64,000 nt of DNA, taken from positions 356,333 to 420,332 of the forward strand of contig NZ_LSSW01000021.1 in the NCBI RefSeq assembly GCF_001567565.1, in the 5' to 3' direction. The stretch comes from Ectopseudomonas composti (lineage in GTDB: Bacteria; Pseudomonadota; Gammaproteobacteria; Pseudomonadales; Pseudomonadaceae). A program made the position numbers and the translations under genes. Under the pieces are notes generated by a model. It had not been told where the DNA came from. It saw nothing but the letters and a program-made list of their open reading frames with translations, and searched no databases. Shown here in pieces: positions 55,493 to 63,519 of this stretch (positions within the stretch are counted from its first letter, which is position 1; each line of letters begins with the position of its first letter).

Positions 55493-55519
55493 GCCCGCCA
55501 CTCCTTGTGAGTGGTGGGC
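55493..55519 (+). terminator. Hairpin between pstS and pstC
   Basis: GCCCGCCACTC (55493-55503) and GAGTGGTGGGC (55509-55519), 11 pairs with one G-T, loop CTTGT. The following TTCGTC is only weakly T-rich. Probably a partial terminator or 3'-end stabiliser of pstS mRNA. Confidence 0.6.
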
Positions 55520-55536
55520 TTCGTCATGTCAGGCGA

Positions 55537-55554
55537 CTGTAACCTTTCTGTCAT
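55537..55554 (+). promoter_or_regulatory. Pho box upstream of pstC
   Basis: CTGTAAC (55537-55543), CTTT, CTGTCAT (55548-55554). The 11-base periodicity matches the PhoB site. It lies 72 bases before the pstC ATG, so pstCAB-phoU can be induced apart from pstS. Confidence 0.85.
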
Positions 55555-55625
55555 ACAAGCTCGCTAGATTGACAAGCCTGGACAGCCCTATGCGCTGCAC
55601 TTGAGCCCGCGCAGAGACTTCTCGC

Positions 55626-57911
55626 ATGAATGACTTGGCAAACGAATCCGTGAATCGCTCACAGAACCCGCTGGGGATCGATTTCAACACCCCCGCCCTG
55701 CAACGCAAGCGTCGCCTGCGTGCCCTCAAGGACCGCATGGCGCGCTGGTACGTCTCGGTCGGCGGCCTGGCCGTGCTCGGTGCGATCACCCTGATCTTCT
55801 TCTACCTGGCGCATGTGGTGCTGCCCATGTTCCAGGGCGCCGAACTCGATGCCCGCAAGGCGCAGCAGCCGGCCTGGCTGGCGGATGCTCCGGCGCCGCT
55901 GATGCTGGCTATCGAGGAGCAGAACCAGGTGGCCATGCGCCTGGACGCCAGCGGTGCGGCGCAGTTCTTCGATCTTAAGAGTGGCGAAGCGCTGCAGCGC
56001 GTACAGCTGCCGTTGCCGGCAGGCGTCAGCGTCGCCTCTGTGGCGCAGGACCAGCCGGGCAGTCGCCGCGTCGCATTGGGCCTGAGCAATGGCCAGGCGC
56101 TGGTCATCCAGCACAACTACAAGATCACCTACCCGGACAACGTGCGCACCATCGCACCGAGGATCGACTATCCCTACGGTGAGACGCCGATCGAGGTCGA
56201 TCCGCAGGGCCGCCCGCTCGAGCATGTGGCACTGAACCTCAATAGCGGCACGCTGATGCTGGCCGGTTCCACCGGAACCGAATTGCACCTGATCAGCCTC
56301 GGTCGCGAGGAAAACCTGTTCACCGGTGAAGTGAGCGTCAGCGAGGAACGCATCGACCTGCCGCAGATCGGTGCGCCGATCAATCAGTTGATCCTCGACC
56401 CGCGCCAGCTGTGGCTGTACGTCCTCAACGGCGACTCCAACGCCGATGTCTTCGACCTGCGCAAGCGCAGTCTGAACGGCCACTACGAGCTGCTCAACGA
56501 CTCGTCCAATCGGGTCACCACCGCCACCAGCCTGCTGGGCGGTATCTCGATCATGATCGGCGATGCCAAGGGCGGCATTCAGCAGTGGTTCATGGTGCGT
56601 GACAAGGACGGCAAATCCACCTTCCAGTCGATCCGCAGCTTCCAGCTGGGCAGCAGCGCGGTCACCCAGATTCTTCCCGAAGAGCGCCGCAAGGGCTTCA
56701 TGGCGCTCGACGAAAGCGGCCTGCTTGGCATCTTCCACAGCACCGCGCACCGTACCCTGCTCAAAGAGCAGGTTGCCGAGGGCAAGGCCATTGCCGCCCT
56801 GTCGCCGCGTGCCACCCGTGTGTTGGTGGAGTCCGATGGCAAGCTGCAGCGCTTCGTGGTCGACAACCCGCACCCGGAGATTTCCTGGAGCTCGCTGTGG
56901 GGCAAGGTCTGGTACGAGAGCTATCCGGAGCCTGACTACGTCTGGCAGTCGACGTCCGCCAACACTGACTTTGAAGCCAAGCTGAGCCTCTCGCCGCTGG
57001 CCTTCGGTACCCTCAAGGCGGCCTTCTACGCCATGCTGCTGGCTGCGCCGCTGGCCGTGGCAGCGGCGATCTACACCGCTTACTTCATGGCGCCGCGCAT
57101 GCGCACCAAGGTCAAGCCGGTGATCGAGCTGATGGAGGCGCTGCCGACGGTGATTCTCGGTTTCTTCGCCGGTCTGTTCCTCGCGCCGTTCCTGGAGAAC
57201 CACTTACCCGGAATCTTCAGCCTGTTGTTGCTGACGCCTGTAGGCATCCTGGCGTTCGGCTTCCTGTGGACCAAGCTGCCCGAGTCGGTGCGCCACCGCG
57301 TGCCCGAAGGCTGGGAAGCTGCGCTGCTGATTCCGGTGGTGATCGCCGTGGGCTGGTTCTCCATCGCCATCAGCGGTCATCTGGAAAACTGGCTGTTCGG
57401 CGGCAACATGCGCCTGTGGCTGTCCAACGACCTGGGCATTCCCTTCGACCAGCGTAACGCCCTGGTAGTTGGCCTGGCGATGGGCTTCGCGGTGATCCCG
57501 AACATCTACTCGATCGCCGAAGACGCCGTGTTCAGCGTACCCAAGAGCCTGACCTTCGGCTCGCTGGCGCTCGGCGCGACGCCCTGGCAGACCCTGACCC
57601 GCGTGGTGATCCTCACCGCCAGCCCCGGCATCTTCTCGGCGCTGATGATCGGTATGGGTCGTGCCGTCGGCGAGACCATGATCGTGCTGATGGCCACCGG
57701 CAACACGCCGATCATGGACGTCAACATCTTCGAAGGCATGCGCACCCTGGCGGCCAACGTCGCCGTGGAAATGCCCGAGTCGGAAGTCGGCGGCACCCAC
57801 TACCGCGTGCTGTTCCTGGCGGCGCTGGTGTTGCTGCTGTTCACCTTCGTGATGAACACCCTGGCCGAGCTGATCCGTCAGCGCCTGCGCACCAAGTATT
57901 CGTCGCTCTAA
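55626..57911 (+). CDS. pstC: Phosphate ABC transporter permease PstC (long form)
   Basis: Protein of 761 residues, against about 320 in E. coli. The first helix (about 45-68) is followed by some 400 residues of beta-rich periplasmic domain with repeating 'LxLDPRQLWLYVLNGDSNADVFDLRKR'-type strands that look like a beta-propeller. The permease core occupies the last 270 residues, with 'EALPTVILGFFAGLFLAPFLE' and the coupling loop 'SLALGATPWQTLTRVVILTASPGIFSALMIGMGRAVGETM'. The long form is usual in pseudomonads. 16 bases before pstA. Confidence 0.92.
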   Translation: MNDLANESVNRSQNPLGIDFNTPALQRKRRLRALKDRMARWYVSVGGLAVLGAITLIFFYLAHVVLPMFQGAELDARKAQQPAWLADAPAPLMLAIEEQNQVAMRLDASGAAQFFDLKSGEALQRVQLPLPAGVSVASVAQDQPGSRRVALGLSNGQALVIQHNYKITYPDNVRTIAPRIDYPYGETPIEVDPQGRPLEHVALNLNSGTLMLAGSTGTELHLISLGREENLFTGEVSVSEERIDLPQIGAPINQLILDPRQLWLYVLNGDSNADVFDLRKRSLNGHYELLNDSSNRVTTATSLLGGISIMIGDAKGGIQQWFMVRDKDGKSTFQSIRSFQLGSSAVTQILPEERRKGFMALDESGLLGIFHSTAHRTLLKEQVAEGKAIAALSPRATRVLVESDGKLQRFVVDNPHPEISWSSLWGKVWYESYPEPDYVWQSTSANTDFEAKLSLSPLAFGTLKAAFYAMLLAAPLAVAAAIYTAYFMAPRMRTKVKPVIELMEALPTVILGFFAGLFLAPFLENHLPGIFSLLLLTPVGILAFGFLWTKLPESVRHRVPEGWEAALLIPVVIAVGWFSIAISGHLENWLFGGNMRLWLSNDLGIPFDQRNALVVGLAMGFAVIPNIYSIAEDAVFSVPKSLTFGSLALGATPWQTLTRVVILTASPGIFSALMIGMGRAVGETMIVLMATGNTPIMDVNIFEGMRTLAANVAVEMPESEVGGTHYRVLFLAALVLLLFTFVMNTLAELIRQRLRTKYSSL

Positions 57912-57926
57912 GGTTTTGGAAGGTAT

Positions 57927-59603
57927 ATGTCCGTGAAACAGAACAACCTGAAATCCTGGTACAAGAGCGGCGCTCCGGGCGTTTGGATGAGCGGCGGGGC
58001 TGTAGCCATCGCCATCATCATGACCCTCGGCCTGCTGGCGGTGATCGCCACGCGCGGTCTGGGGCACTTCTGGCCGGCGGATATCATCGAGGCCGACTAT
58101 CAGGTGCCGGGGCAGGAAGCCCGTGTGATCCTGGGTGAGGTGGTCCAGGCCGAGGAAGTGCCGCGCGCTCGTCTGGCCGCGGCCGGCTTGCCGGTCGCCG
58201 AGGCAGGCGGGGAGTTCATGACCCGTGAGCTGCTCAAAGTGGGTAACCGCGAGCTGTTCGGAGCCGACTTCACCTGGGTGGTGGGCGAGTGGCTGAGCAA
58301 CACGCGCACGCCGGCCAACGTCACCGTGCTGGAGCGCCGCGAATGGGGCAACTTCTACGGCAACCTGGTCAACGTCAAGGAAAGTGGCCAGGTCGTGGCC
58401 GAGGGCGACGCCGCCTGGCCGGCGTTGCAGGAGCGCCTGGACCGCGTCGACGGCCTGCATGCGCAACTGGTACGTCTGGAGAAGCGTGACATCGGCCGCA
58501 TCAACCACGGCCTCGAGCGTATTCGTCTCGAGGGTCGCAAGCTGCAGCTGCAGGGCAAGCTGGACGCTGTCGCGCAGGCCAGCATGGATGCCCGCCGCGA
58601 TGCGTTGAACGAAGAGTACAAGGTGCTCGAAGAACGCATGGTGGCGCTGACCCAGCAGATCAATCGTGACAGCGTGACCCTGACGGCCAGCGACGGTCGC
58701 CAGACCGAGATCGCCCTGGGCAAGATCGTTCGCGCCTACCGCCCGAACGCCATGAGCATCGTCGACAAGCTCGGCTTCTACGGCATGAAACTGTGGGAGT
58801 TCGTCAGCGACGAGCCGCGTGAAGCCAACACTGAAGGCGGGATCTTCCCGGCGATCTTCGGCACCGTGCTGATGGTCATGCTGATGGCGGTGATCGTTAC
58901 CCCATTCGGCGTGATCGCTGCGGTATACCTGCGTGAATATGCGCACCAGGGTGCACTGACCCGGGTCATTCGCATCGCGGTGAACAATCTGGCCGGCGTG
59001 CCGTCGATCGTCTACGGCGTATTTGGCCTGGGCTTCTTCGTCTACGTGCTGGGCGGCTCGATCGACCGCCTGTTCTTCCCCGAGTCAGCACCTGCGCCGA
59101 CCTTCGGTACGCCGGGCCTGATGTGGGCCTCGCTGACCCTGGCGATCCTCACCCTGCCGGTGGTCATCGTCGCCACCGAGGAAGGCCTGGCGCGTATCCC
59201 GCGTGCCGTGCGCGAAGGTTCGCTGGCGCTTGGTGCGACCAAGGCCGAGACGCTGTGGAAGGTGGTGATTCCGATGGCCAGCCCGGCGATGATGACCGGT
59301 CTGATTCTCGCCGTGGCACGTGCCGCTGGCGAGGTGGCACCGCTGATGCTGGTGGGTGTGGTGAAACTGGCACCGACCCTGCCGCTCAACGGCAACTACC
59401 CTTACCTGCACCTGGATCAGAAGATCATGCACCTGGGCTTCCACATCTACGACGTCGGCTTCCAGAGCCCCAACGTCGAGGCCGCACGCCCGCTGGTCTA
59501 TGCCACTGCGCTGCTGCTGGTGATCGTCATCGCCCTGCTCAACCTGACCGCGGTCTATATCCGTAACCACCTGCGCGAGAAGTACAAGGCGCTGGATCAC
59601 TAA
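57927..59603 (+). CDS. pstA: Phosphate ABC transporter permease PstA (long form)
   Basis: Protein of 558 residues, against about 300 in E. coli. One helix (about 22-45) is followed by some 250 residues of periplasmic/coiled-coil sequence ('LDRVDGLHAQLVRLEKRDIGRINHGLERIRLEGRKLQLQGKL'), then the permease core from about residue 305 ('GIFPAIFGTVLMVMLMAVIVTPFGVIAAVYLREYA') with coupling loop 'EGSLALGATKAETLWKVVIPMASPAMMTGLILAVARAAGE'. The insert probably contacts that of PstC. GGAAGG ribosome binding site. Confidence 0.93.
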   Translation: MSVKQNNLKSWYKSGAPGVWMSGGAVAIAIIMTLGLLAVIATRGLGHFWPADIIEADYQVPGQEARVILGEVVQAEEVPRARLAAAGLPVAEAGGEFMTRELLKVGNRELFGADFTWVVGEWLSNTRTPANVTVLERREWGNFYGNLVNVKESGQVVAEGDAAWPALQERLDRVDGLHAQLVRLEKRDIGRINHGLERIRLEGRKLQLQGKLDAVAQASMDARRDALNEEYKVLEERMVALTQQINRDSVTLTASDGRQTEIALGKIVRAYRPNAMSIVDKLGFYGMKLWEFVSDEPREANTEGGIFPAIFGTVLMVMLMAVIVTPFGVIAAVYLREYAHQGALTRVIRIAVNNLAGVPSIVYGVFGLGFFVYVLGGSIDRLFFPESAPAPTFGTPGLMWASLTLAILTLPVVIVATEEGLARIPRAVREGSLALGATKAETLWKVVIPMASPAMMTGLILAVARAAGEVAPLMLVGVVKLAPTLPLNGNYPYLHLDQKIMHLGFHIYDVGFQSPNVEAARPLVYATALLLVIVIALLNLTAVYIRNHLREKYKALDH

Positions 59604-59607
59604 CGCA

Positions 59608-59653
59608 GCTACGAGTCGCGCACCGCCGGTGCGCAGCTTGCAGCTTGTAGCTA
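59608..59653 (+). repeat. Hairpin element between pstA and pstB
   Basis: An inner stem GCGCACC (59618-59624)/GGTGCGC (59628-59634) with a 3-base loop is enclosed by AGCTAC (59608-59613)/GTAGCT (59648-59653). No T-run. It may set the ratio of PstB to the permeases or be a dispersed repeat. Confidence 0.5.
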
Positions 59654-59669
59654 CGAACGGAGTGAGTTT

Positions 59670-60503
59670 ATGCAACACGAAGCCCATACCCACGGTATCG
59701 ATCTGGCCGCCCTCGGCCGCGACAAGCAGAGCCTGAGCCTGGCCAACGAGACCACAGCCATCGAAGTGCCGGGTCTGAACCTGTACTACGGCCAGAAACA
59801 GGCGCTGTTCGACGTCAAGATGGAGATTCCCAAGCAGCGCGTGACCGCCTTCATCGGCCCGTCCGGCTGCGGCAAGTCGACCCTGCTGCGTACCTTCAAC
59901 CGCATGAACGACCTGGTCGACGGTTGCCGCGTGGAAGGCGAGATCAACATCGATGGCCGCGACATCTACCGCAAGGGCGAGGATGTGGCCGAGCTGCGTC
60001 GCCGCGTCGGCATGGTGTTCCAGAAGCCCAACCCCTTCCCCAAGAGCATCTACGAGAACGTGGTGTATGGCCTGCGCATCCAGGGCATCAACAGCAAGCG
60101 CGTGCTCGACGAGGCGGTGGAATGGGCGCTCAAGAGCGCGGCGCTGTGGGACGAGGTCAAGGACCGTCTGCACGATTCGGCGCTGGGCCTGTCCGGTGGT
60201 CAGCAGCAACGTCTGGTGATCGCCCGTACCGTGGCGGTGCAGCCGGAAGTGCTGCTGCTCGACGAACCCTGCTCGGCACTCGACCCGATCTCCACGCTGA
60301 AGGTCGAAGAGCTGATCTACGAGCTCAAGAGCAAGTACACCATCGTCATCGTCACCCACAACATGCAACAGGCGGCGCGCGTTTCCGACTACACCGCGTT
60401 CATGTACATGGGCAAGCTGATCGAGTTCGGTGACACCGACACCCTGTTCACCAACCCGGCCAAGAAGCAGACTGAAGACTACATCACCGGTCGTTACGGC
60501 TGA
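59670..60503 (+). CDS. pstB: Phosphate ABC transporter ATP-binding protein
   Basis: Protein of 277 residues. Walker A is GPSGCGKST, the signature motif [14 protein letters not shown], Walker B '[16 protein letters not shown]' and the switch His in '[30 protein letters not shown]'. The N-terminal 35 residues ([19 protein letters not shown]) extend beyond the shortest PstB proteins. It drives phosphate import with PstA and PstC and takes part in PhoR signalling. Confidence 0.97.
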   Translation: MQHEAHTHGIDLAALGRDKQSLSLANETTAIEVPGLNLYYGQKQALFDVKMEIPKQRVTAFIGPSGCGKSTLLRTFNRMNDLVDGCRVEGEINIDGRDIYRKGEDVAELRRRVGMVFQKPNPFPKSIYENVVYGLRIQGINSKRVLDEAVEWALKSAALWDEVKDRLHDSALGLSGGQQQRLVIARTVAVQPEVLLLDEPCSALDPISTLKVEELIYELKSKYTIVIVTHNMQQAARVSDYTAFMYMGKLIEFGDTDTLFTNPAKKQTEDYITGRYG

Positions 60504-60533
60504 TGGCCATGTCAGAGGGCGCTGGACTGCGTC

Positions 60534-60574
60534 GGCGGAACTTGCCGTACTACCTGTACTGTCTGCGTTCCGCC
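60534..60574 (+). repeat. Hairpin element between pstB and phoU
   Basis: GGCGGAAC (60534-60541) and GTTCCGCC (60567-60574) enclose a 25-base loop with two GTAC palindromes. No T-run. Together with the GTAGGGTGCGCG element at 60619-60639 it fills most of the 173-base gap. Confidence 0.5.
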
Positions 60575-60618
60575 TCCTTGCCCAGCACCCTCTGCCAAAG
60601 CCCATCCCTTAACAACCA

Positions 60619-60639
60619 GTAGGGTGCGCGGCGCGCACC
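60619..60639. repeat. GTAGGGTGCGCG hairpin repeat
   Basis: GGTGCGCG (60623-60630) and CGCGCACC (60632-60639) form a perfect 8 bp stem. It shares GTAGGGTGCGCG with the element at 32877-32936, so it is a dispersed repeat. It lies 38 bases before the phoU start. Confidence 0.55.
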
Positions 60640-60676
60640 ATGGTCACCCAAGCTGGCAGCTTTCGCGGAGCGAAAC

Positions 60677-61405
60677 ATGATCAACAAAGACAACCTTACT
60701 CAGCACATCTCCCAGCAGTTCAACGCCGAACTGGAAGAAGTGCGCAGCCATCTGCTGGCCATGGGCGGCCTGGTGGAAAAGCAGGTCAACGACGCCGTCA
60801 CCGCGCTGATCGAGGCCGACTCCGGCCTGGCCCAGCAGGTGCGCGAGATCGATGACCAGATCAACCAGATGGAGCGCAACATCGACGAGGAATGCGTGCG
60901 CATCCTCGCCCGTCGCCAGCCGGCGGCCTCCGACCTGCGCCTGATCATCAGCATCTCCAAGTCGGTAATCGACCTCGAGCGCATCGGCGACGAGTCGACC
61001 AAGATCGCCAAGCGCGCCATCCTCCTCAGCGAGGAAGGCGAGGCGCCGAAGGGCTACGTGGAAATCCGCCACATCGGTGACCAGGTGCGCAAGATGGTGC
61101 AGGACGCCCTCGACGCCTTTGCCCGGTTCGATGCCGACCTGGCCCTGGCGGTCGCCCAGCATGATAAGACCGTCGACCGTGAATACAAGACCGCGCTGCG
61201 CGAACTGGTCACCTACATGATGGAAGATCCGCGTTCGATCTCCCGCGTACTCAACGTGATCTGGGCGCTGCGCTCGCTGGAGCGCATCGGCGATCACGCA
61301 CGCAACATCGCCGAACTGGTGATCTACTTGGTGCGTGGCACCGACGTTCGCCACATCGGCCTGACCCGCATGCGTGAAGAGGTCGAAGGCAAGTCCAGGG
61401 ACTGA
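60677..61405 (+). CDS. phoU: Phosphate signalling regulator PhoU
   Basis: Protein of 242 residues made of two repeats of a three-helix PhoU domain. The metal-binding motifs E/DxxxD are visible as 'EIDDQINQMERNIDEECVRILARRQPAASDLRLI' and in the second half 'LERIGDHARNIAELVIYLV'. PhoU represses the Pho response when phosphate is plentiful by linking PstB with PhoR. It is the last gene of the pst operon, ended by the strong terminator at 61421-61452. Confidence 0.95.
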   Translation: MINKDNLTQHISQQFNAELEEVRSHLLAMGGLVEKQVNDAVTALIEADSGLAQQVREIDDQINQMERNIDEECVRILARRQPAASDLRLIISISKSVIDLERIGDESTKIAKRAILLSEEGEAPKGYVEIRHIGDQVRKMVQDALDAFARFDADLALAVAQHDKTVDREYKTALRELVTYMMEDPRSISRVLNVIWALRSLERIGDHARNIAELVIYLVRGTDVRHIGLTRMREEVEGKSRD

Positions 61406-61420
61406 CGCCTGCTGTATGCC

Positions 61421-61452
61421 AACGGCCCGGGCTTTCCCGGGCCGTTTCGTTT
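61421..61452 (+). terminator. Rho-independent terminator of the pst-phoU operon
   Basis: AACGGCCCGGG (61421-61431) and CCCGGGCCGTT (61436-61446), perfect 11 bp stem with a CTTT loop, followed by TCGTTT. Confidence 0.9.
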
Positions 61453-61540
61453 GCGCGATTTGTTGTACGTCCGACGTTTTCCGTTGGCCTTAGGCCAGTG
61501 GCCGTGACTATGCTTAGTGCCATTCGTACAGGAGTGGCCG

Positions 61541-62437
61541 ATGAGCAAAGTTAGTGTGCTGGTGGTGGATGACGCGACCTTTATCCGTGATCTGGTCAAG
61601 AAAGGGCTGCGTGATCACTTCCCCGGCGTACAGATCGAGGAAGCGATCAATGGCCGCAAGGCCCAGCAGATGTTGAGCCGTCAGGTGGTCGATCTGATTC
61701 TCTGCGACTGGGAAATGCCAGAGATGTCCGGCCTCGAACTGCTGACCTGGTGCCGCGAGCAGGACAGCCTGAAAACCACGCCCTTCATCATGGTCACCAG
61801 TCGTGGTGACAAGGAAAACGTGGTGCAGGCGATCCAGGCCGGCGTCTCCGACTACATCGGCAAGCCCTTCTCCAACGAGCAGTTGGTGACCAAGGTGAAG
61901 AAGGCCCTGAGCCGTGCCGGCAAGCTGCAGGCGCTGGTCGCCAGCGCCCCCCCGAAGATGCTCAGCTCCGGCGGTTTCGCCAACGATTCGCTGGCCGCGC
62001 TCACCGGCGGCAAGGCCGAGGTGGTCAAACCCAGTGCTCCGACGCCTGCGCCTGCCGCCAGCGCCGCACCGGCGCCGGCTGCTGCAAGCAAGGCGCCGGC
62101 CGGTCGTGGTCAGGGCCAGTTGCGTCTACCGAGTGGCAGCACCGCCTGCGTGATCAAGGCGCTGAGCCTCAAGGAGGCGCTGCTGGTGGTCAGGCGCGGT
62201 GAACCGCTACCGCAAGTGCTGGAAAGCGCGGTGCTCGATCTGGAGCAGGGCGAAGCGGCGGAAACCGCGCGATTAAACGGCTATCTGCACGCGGTGGCGG
62301 CCTTCGAGCCCAAACCCGATAGCGAATGGCTGCAGCTGACCTTCCGCTTCGTCGACCGCGACCCGCAGAAGCTCGACTACCTGTCACGCCTGATCGCCCG
62401 CGGCACCGCGCAAAAGCATTTCAGCCCCGGCGCCTGA
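61541..62437 (+). CDS. Response regulator with PilZ-like C-terminal domain
   Basis: Protein of 298 residues, start MSKVSVLVVDD with AGGAG upstream. Receiver (1-125) with phosphorylation Asp in 'LILCDWEMPEMSGLELL', Thr in 'IMVTSRGD' and Lys in 'IGKPFS'. An Ala/Pro-rich linker (about 160-195) leads to a C-terminal beta-rich domain ending 'FRFVDRDPQKLDYLSRLIARG', which looks like a PilZ fold, but the c-di-GMP motifs RxxxR and D/NxSxxG are not evident. Output therefore unknown. Located downstream of phoU in pseudomonads; own transcription unit. Confidence 0.8.
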   Translation: MSKVSVLVVDDATFIRDLVKKGLRDHFPGVQIEEAINGRKAQQMLSRQVVDLILCDWEMPEMSGLELLTWCREQDSLKTTPFIMVTSRGDKENVVQAIQAGVSDYIGKPFSNEQLVTKVKKALSRAGKLQALVASAPPKMLSSGGFANDSLAALTGGKAEVVKPSAPTPAPAASAAPAPAAASKAPAGRGQGQLRLPSGSTACVIKALSLKEALLVVRRGEPLPQVLESAVLDLEQGEAAETARLNGYLHAVAAFEPKPDSEWLQLTFRFVDRDPQKLDYLSRLIARGTAQKHFSPGA

Positions 62438-62598
62438 TGGCGGCGCCTTGCGCTCTACCAGCGTTCAGGAAACCTGGCGTGGACCGACCGGTGACGGTGA
62501 GCCGGTTCACAGCCTGACGGCCGGTACCTCGCATGTGCCGTGCTGCGCTGCTAGTCTTCCTAACCCGGATATCAAAAAGCCATAAGATCCGAGTCGTT

Positions 62599-63495
62599 AT
62601 GCTAGGGCGTTTCATCATTCTCTGCAGTCTGCTGGCCGTTTGCGGCCAGGCCGCTGCGTTGACCATCTACAAGTACGTCGACAAGAACGGCGTGGTGACC
62701 TATAGCGACCAGGCCGCACCTGGTGCGCAGGTGTTCGTCTTCAACGACCGCATGGTCGAGCGCCTGGACAATCAGGTGAAGCTGGAAACCAAGAAGCACG
62801 AAGCCGGCGAAACCCTGCTGGTGCGTAACGACCTCTATGCCCCGGTGGAAATCGAGCTGAAGCTCGAACAGGTACAGAACGCCATCGGCGCGCCGGAAAA
62901 ACCGATTCGCTGGGTGTTGCCGCCGCGCAGCAATATCCGCCTGGCGACCCTCACCGCGCAGGACTCCTCCAAGCCACTGCGCTACAAGCCCAGGTTGCGT
63001 TACGCCCTCGGCGACCCACGCCTGCAACCGAGCATCCATCGTTATCCGCTGCCCTGGCGCGGCGGCCCCTTCCGCCAGACCCAGGGCGCCAACGGCACCT
63101 ACAGTCACTTCACCGCCAAGGGCCGCTACGCGGTGGATATCGCCATGCCCGAAGGCACCCCGATCGTCGCTGCGCGCGCCGGCGTGGTGGTGAAAACCGA
63201 GAACCAGCAAAGCGGACGCGGCAACAACCCGGCCGGCAACTTCGTTCGCATCCTGCATGACGACGGCACCATGGGCGTCTACCTGCACCTGATGAAGGGC
63301 TCGGTCAGCGTCCGCGAAGGCCAGCGCGTGGAGACTGGCAGCCTGCTGGCTCGCTCCGGCAACACCGGCAACAGTACCGGCCCGCACCTGCATTTCGTGG
63401 TGCAGCGCAACGTCGGCCTTGCGGTCGAATCCATTCCCTTCAGCTTCCGTCAGCCGGTCAACAGCCTGCCTAACTTCGCCGTCGGCGGCGAATAA
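62599..63495 (+). CDS. M23-family peptidase with DUF4124 domain
   Basis: Protein of 298 residues with a signal peptide (MLGRFIILCSLLAVCGQAAA). A DUF4124 domain follows ('TIYKYVDKNGVVTYSDQAAPG'), then a beta-rich region and the M23 (LytM/lysostaphin) domain. Zinc-site motifs are visible: 'HFTAKGRYAVDIAMPEGTPIVAARAGVVV' (His and Asp) and 'GPHLHFVVQRNV' (HLH). It probably cuts peptidoglycan cross-links or regulates amidases in the periplasm. The start at 62599 gives a proper signal peptide; ATG 62533 would place 22 basic residues before it. Weak ribosome binding site. Confidence 0.85.
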   Translation: MLGRFIILCSLLAVCGQAAALTIYKYVDKNGVVTYSDQAAPGAQVFVFNDRMVERLDNQVKLETKKHEAGETLLVRNDLYAPVEIELKLEQVQNAIGAPEKPIRWVLPPRSNIRLATLTAQDSSKPLRYKPRLRYALGDPRLQPSIHRYPLPWRGGPFRQTQGANGTYSHFTAKGRYAVDIAMPEGTPIVAARAGVVVKTENQQSGRGNNPAGNFVRILHDDGTMGVYLHLMKGSVSVREGQRVETGSLLARSGNTGNSTGPHLHFVVQRNVGLAVESIPFSFRQPVNSLPNFAVGGE

Positions 63496-63519
63496 GCGGC
63501 AGGTGTTGGAAGGCTTCAG

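Noticed and set aside
57204..58946. 580-residue minus-strand open frame across pstC and pstA
   Set aside because: It crosses two well-supported genes on the other strand and shows His/Gln-rich shadow composition.
59618..59634. Terminator between pstA and pstB
   Set aside because: The hairpin is strong but has no T-run, and pstB has no separate promoter that I can see; it would need read-through.
59085..60605. 506-residue minus-strand open frame opposite pstA and pstB
   Set aside because: Covers Walker motifs of pstB on the plus strand; shadow composition.
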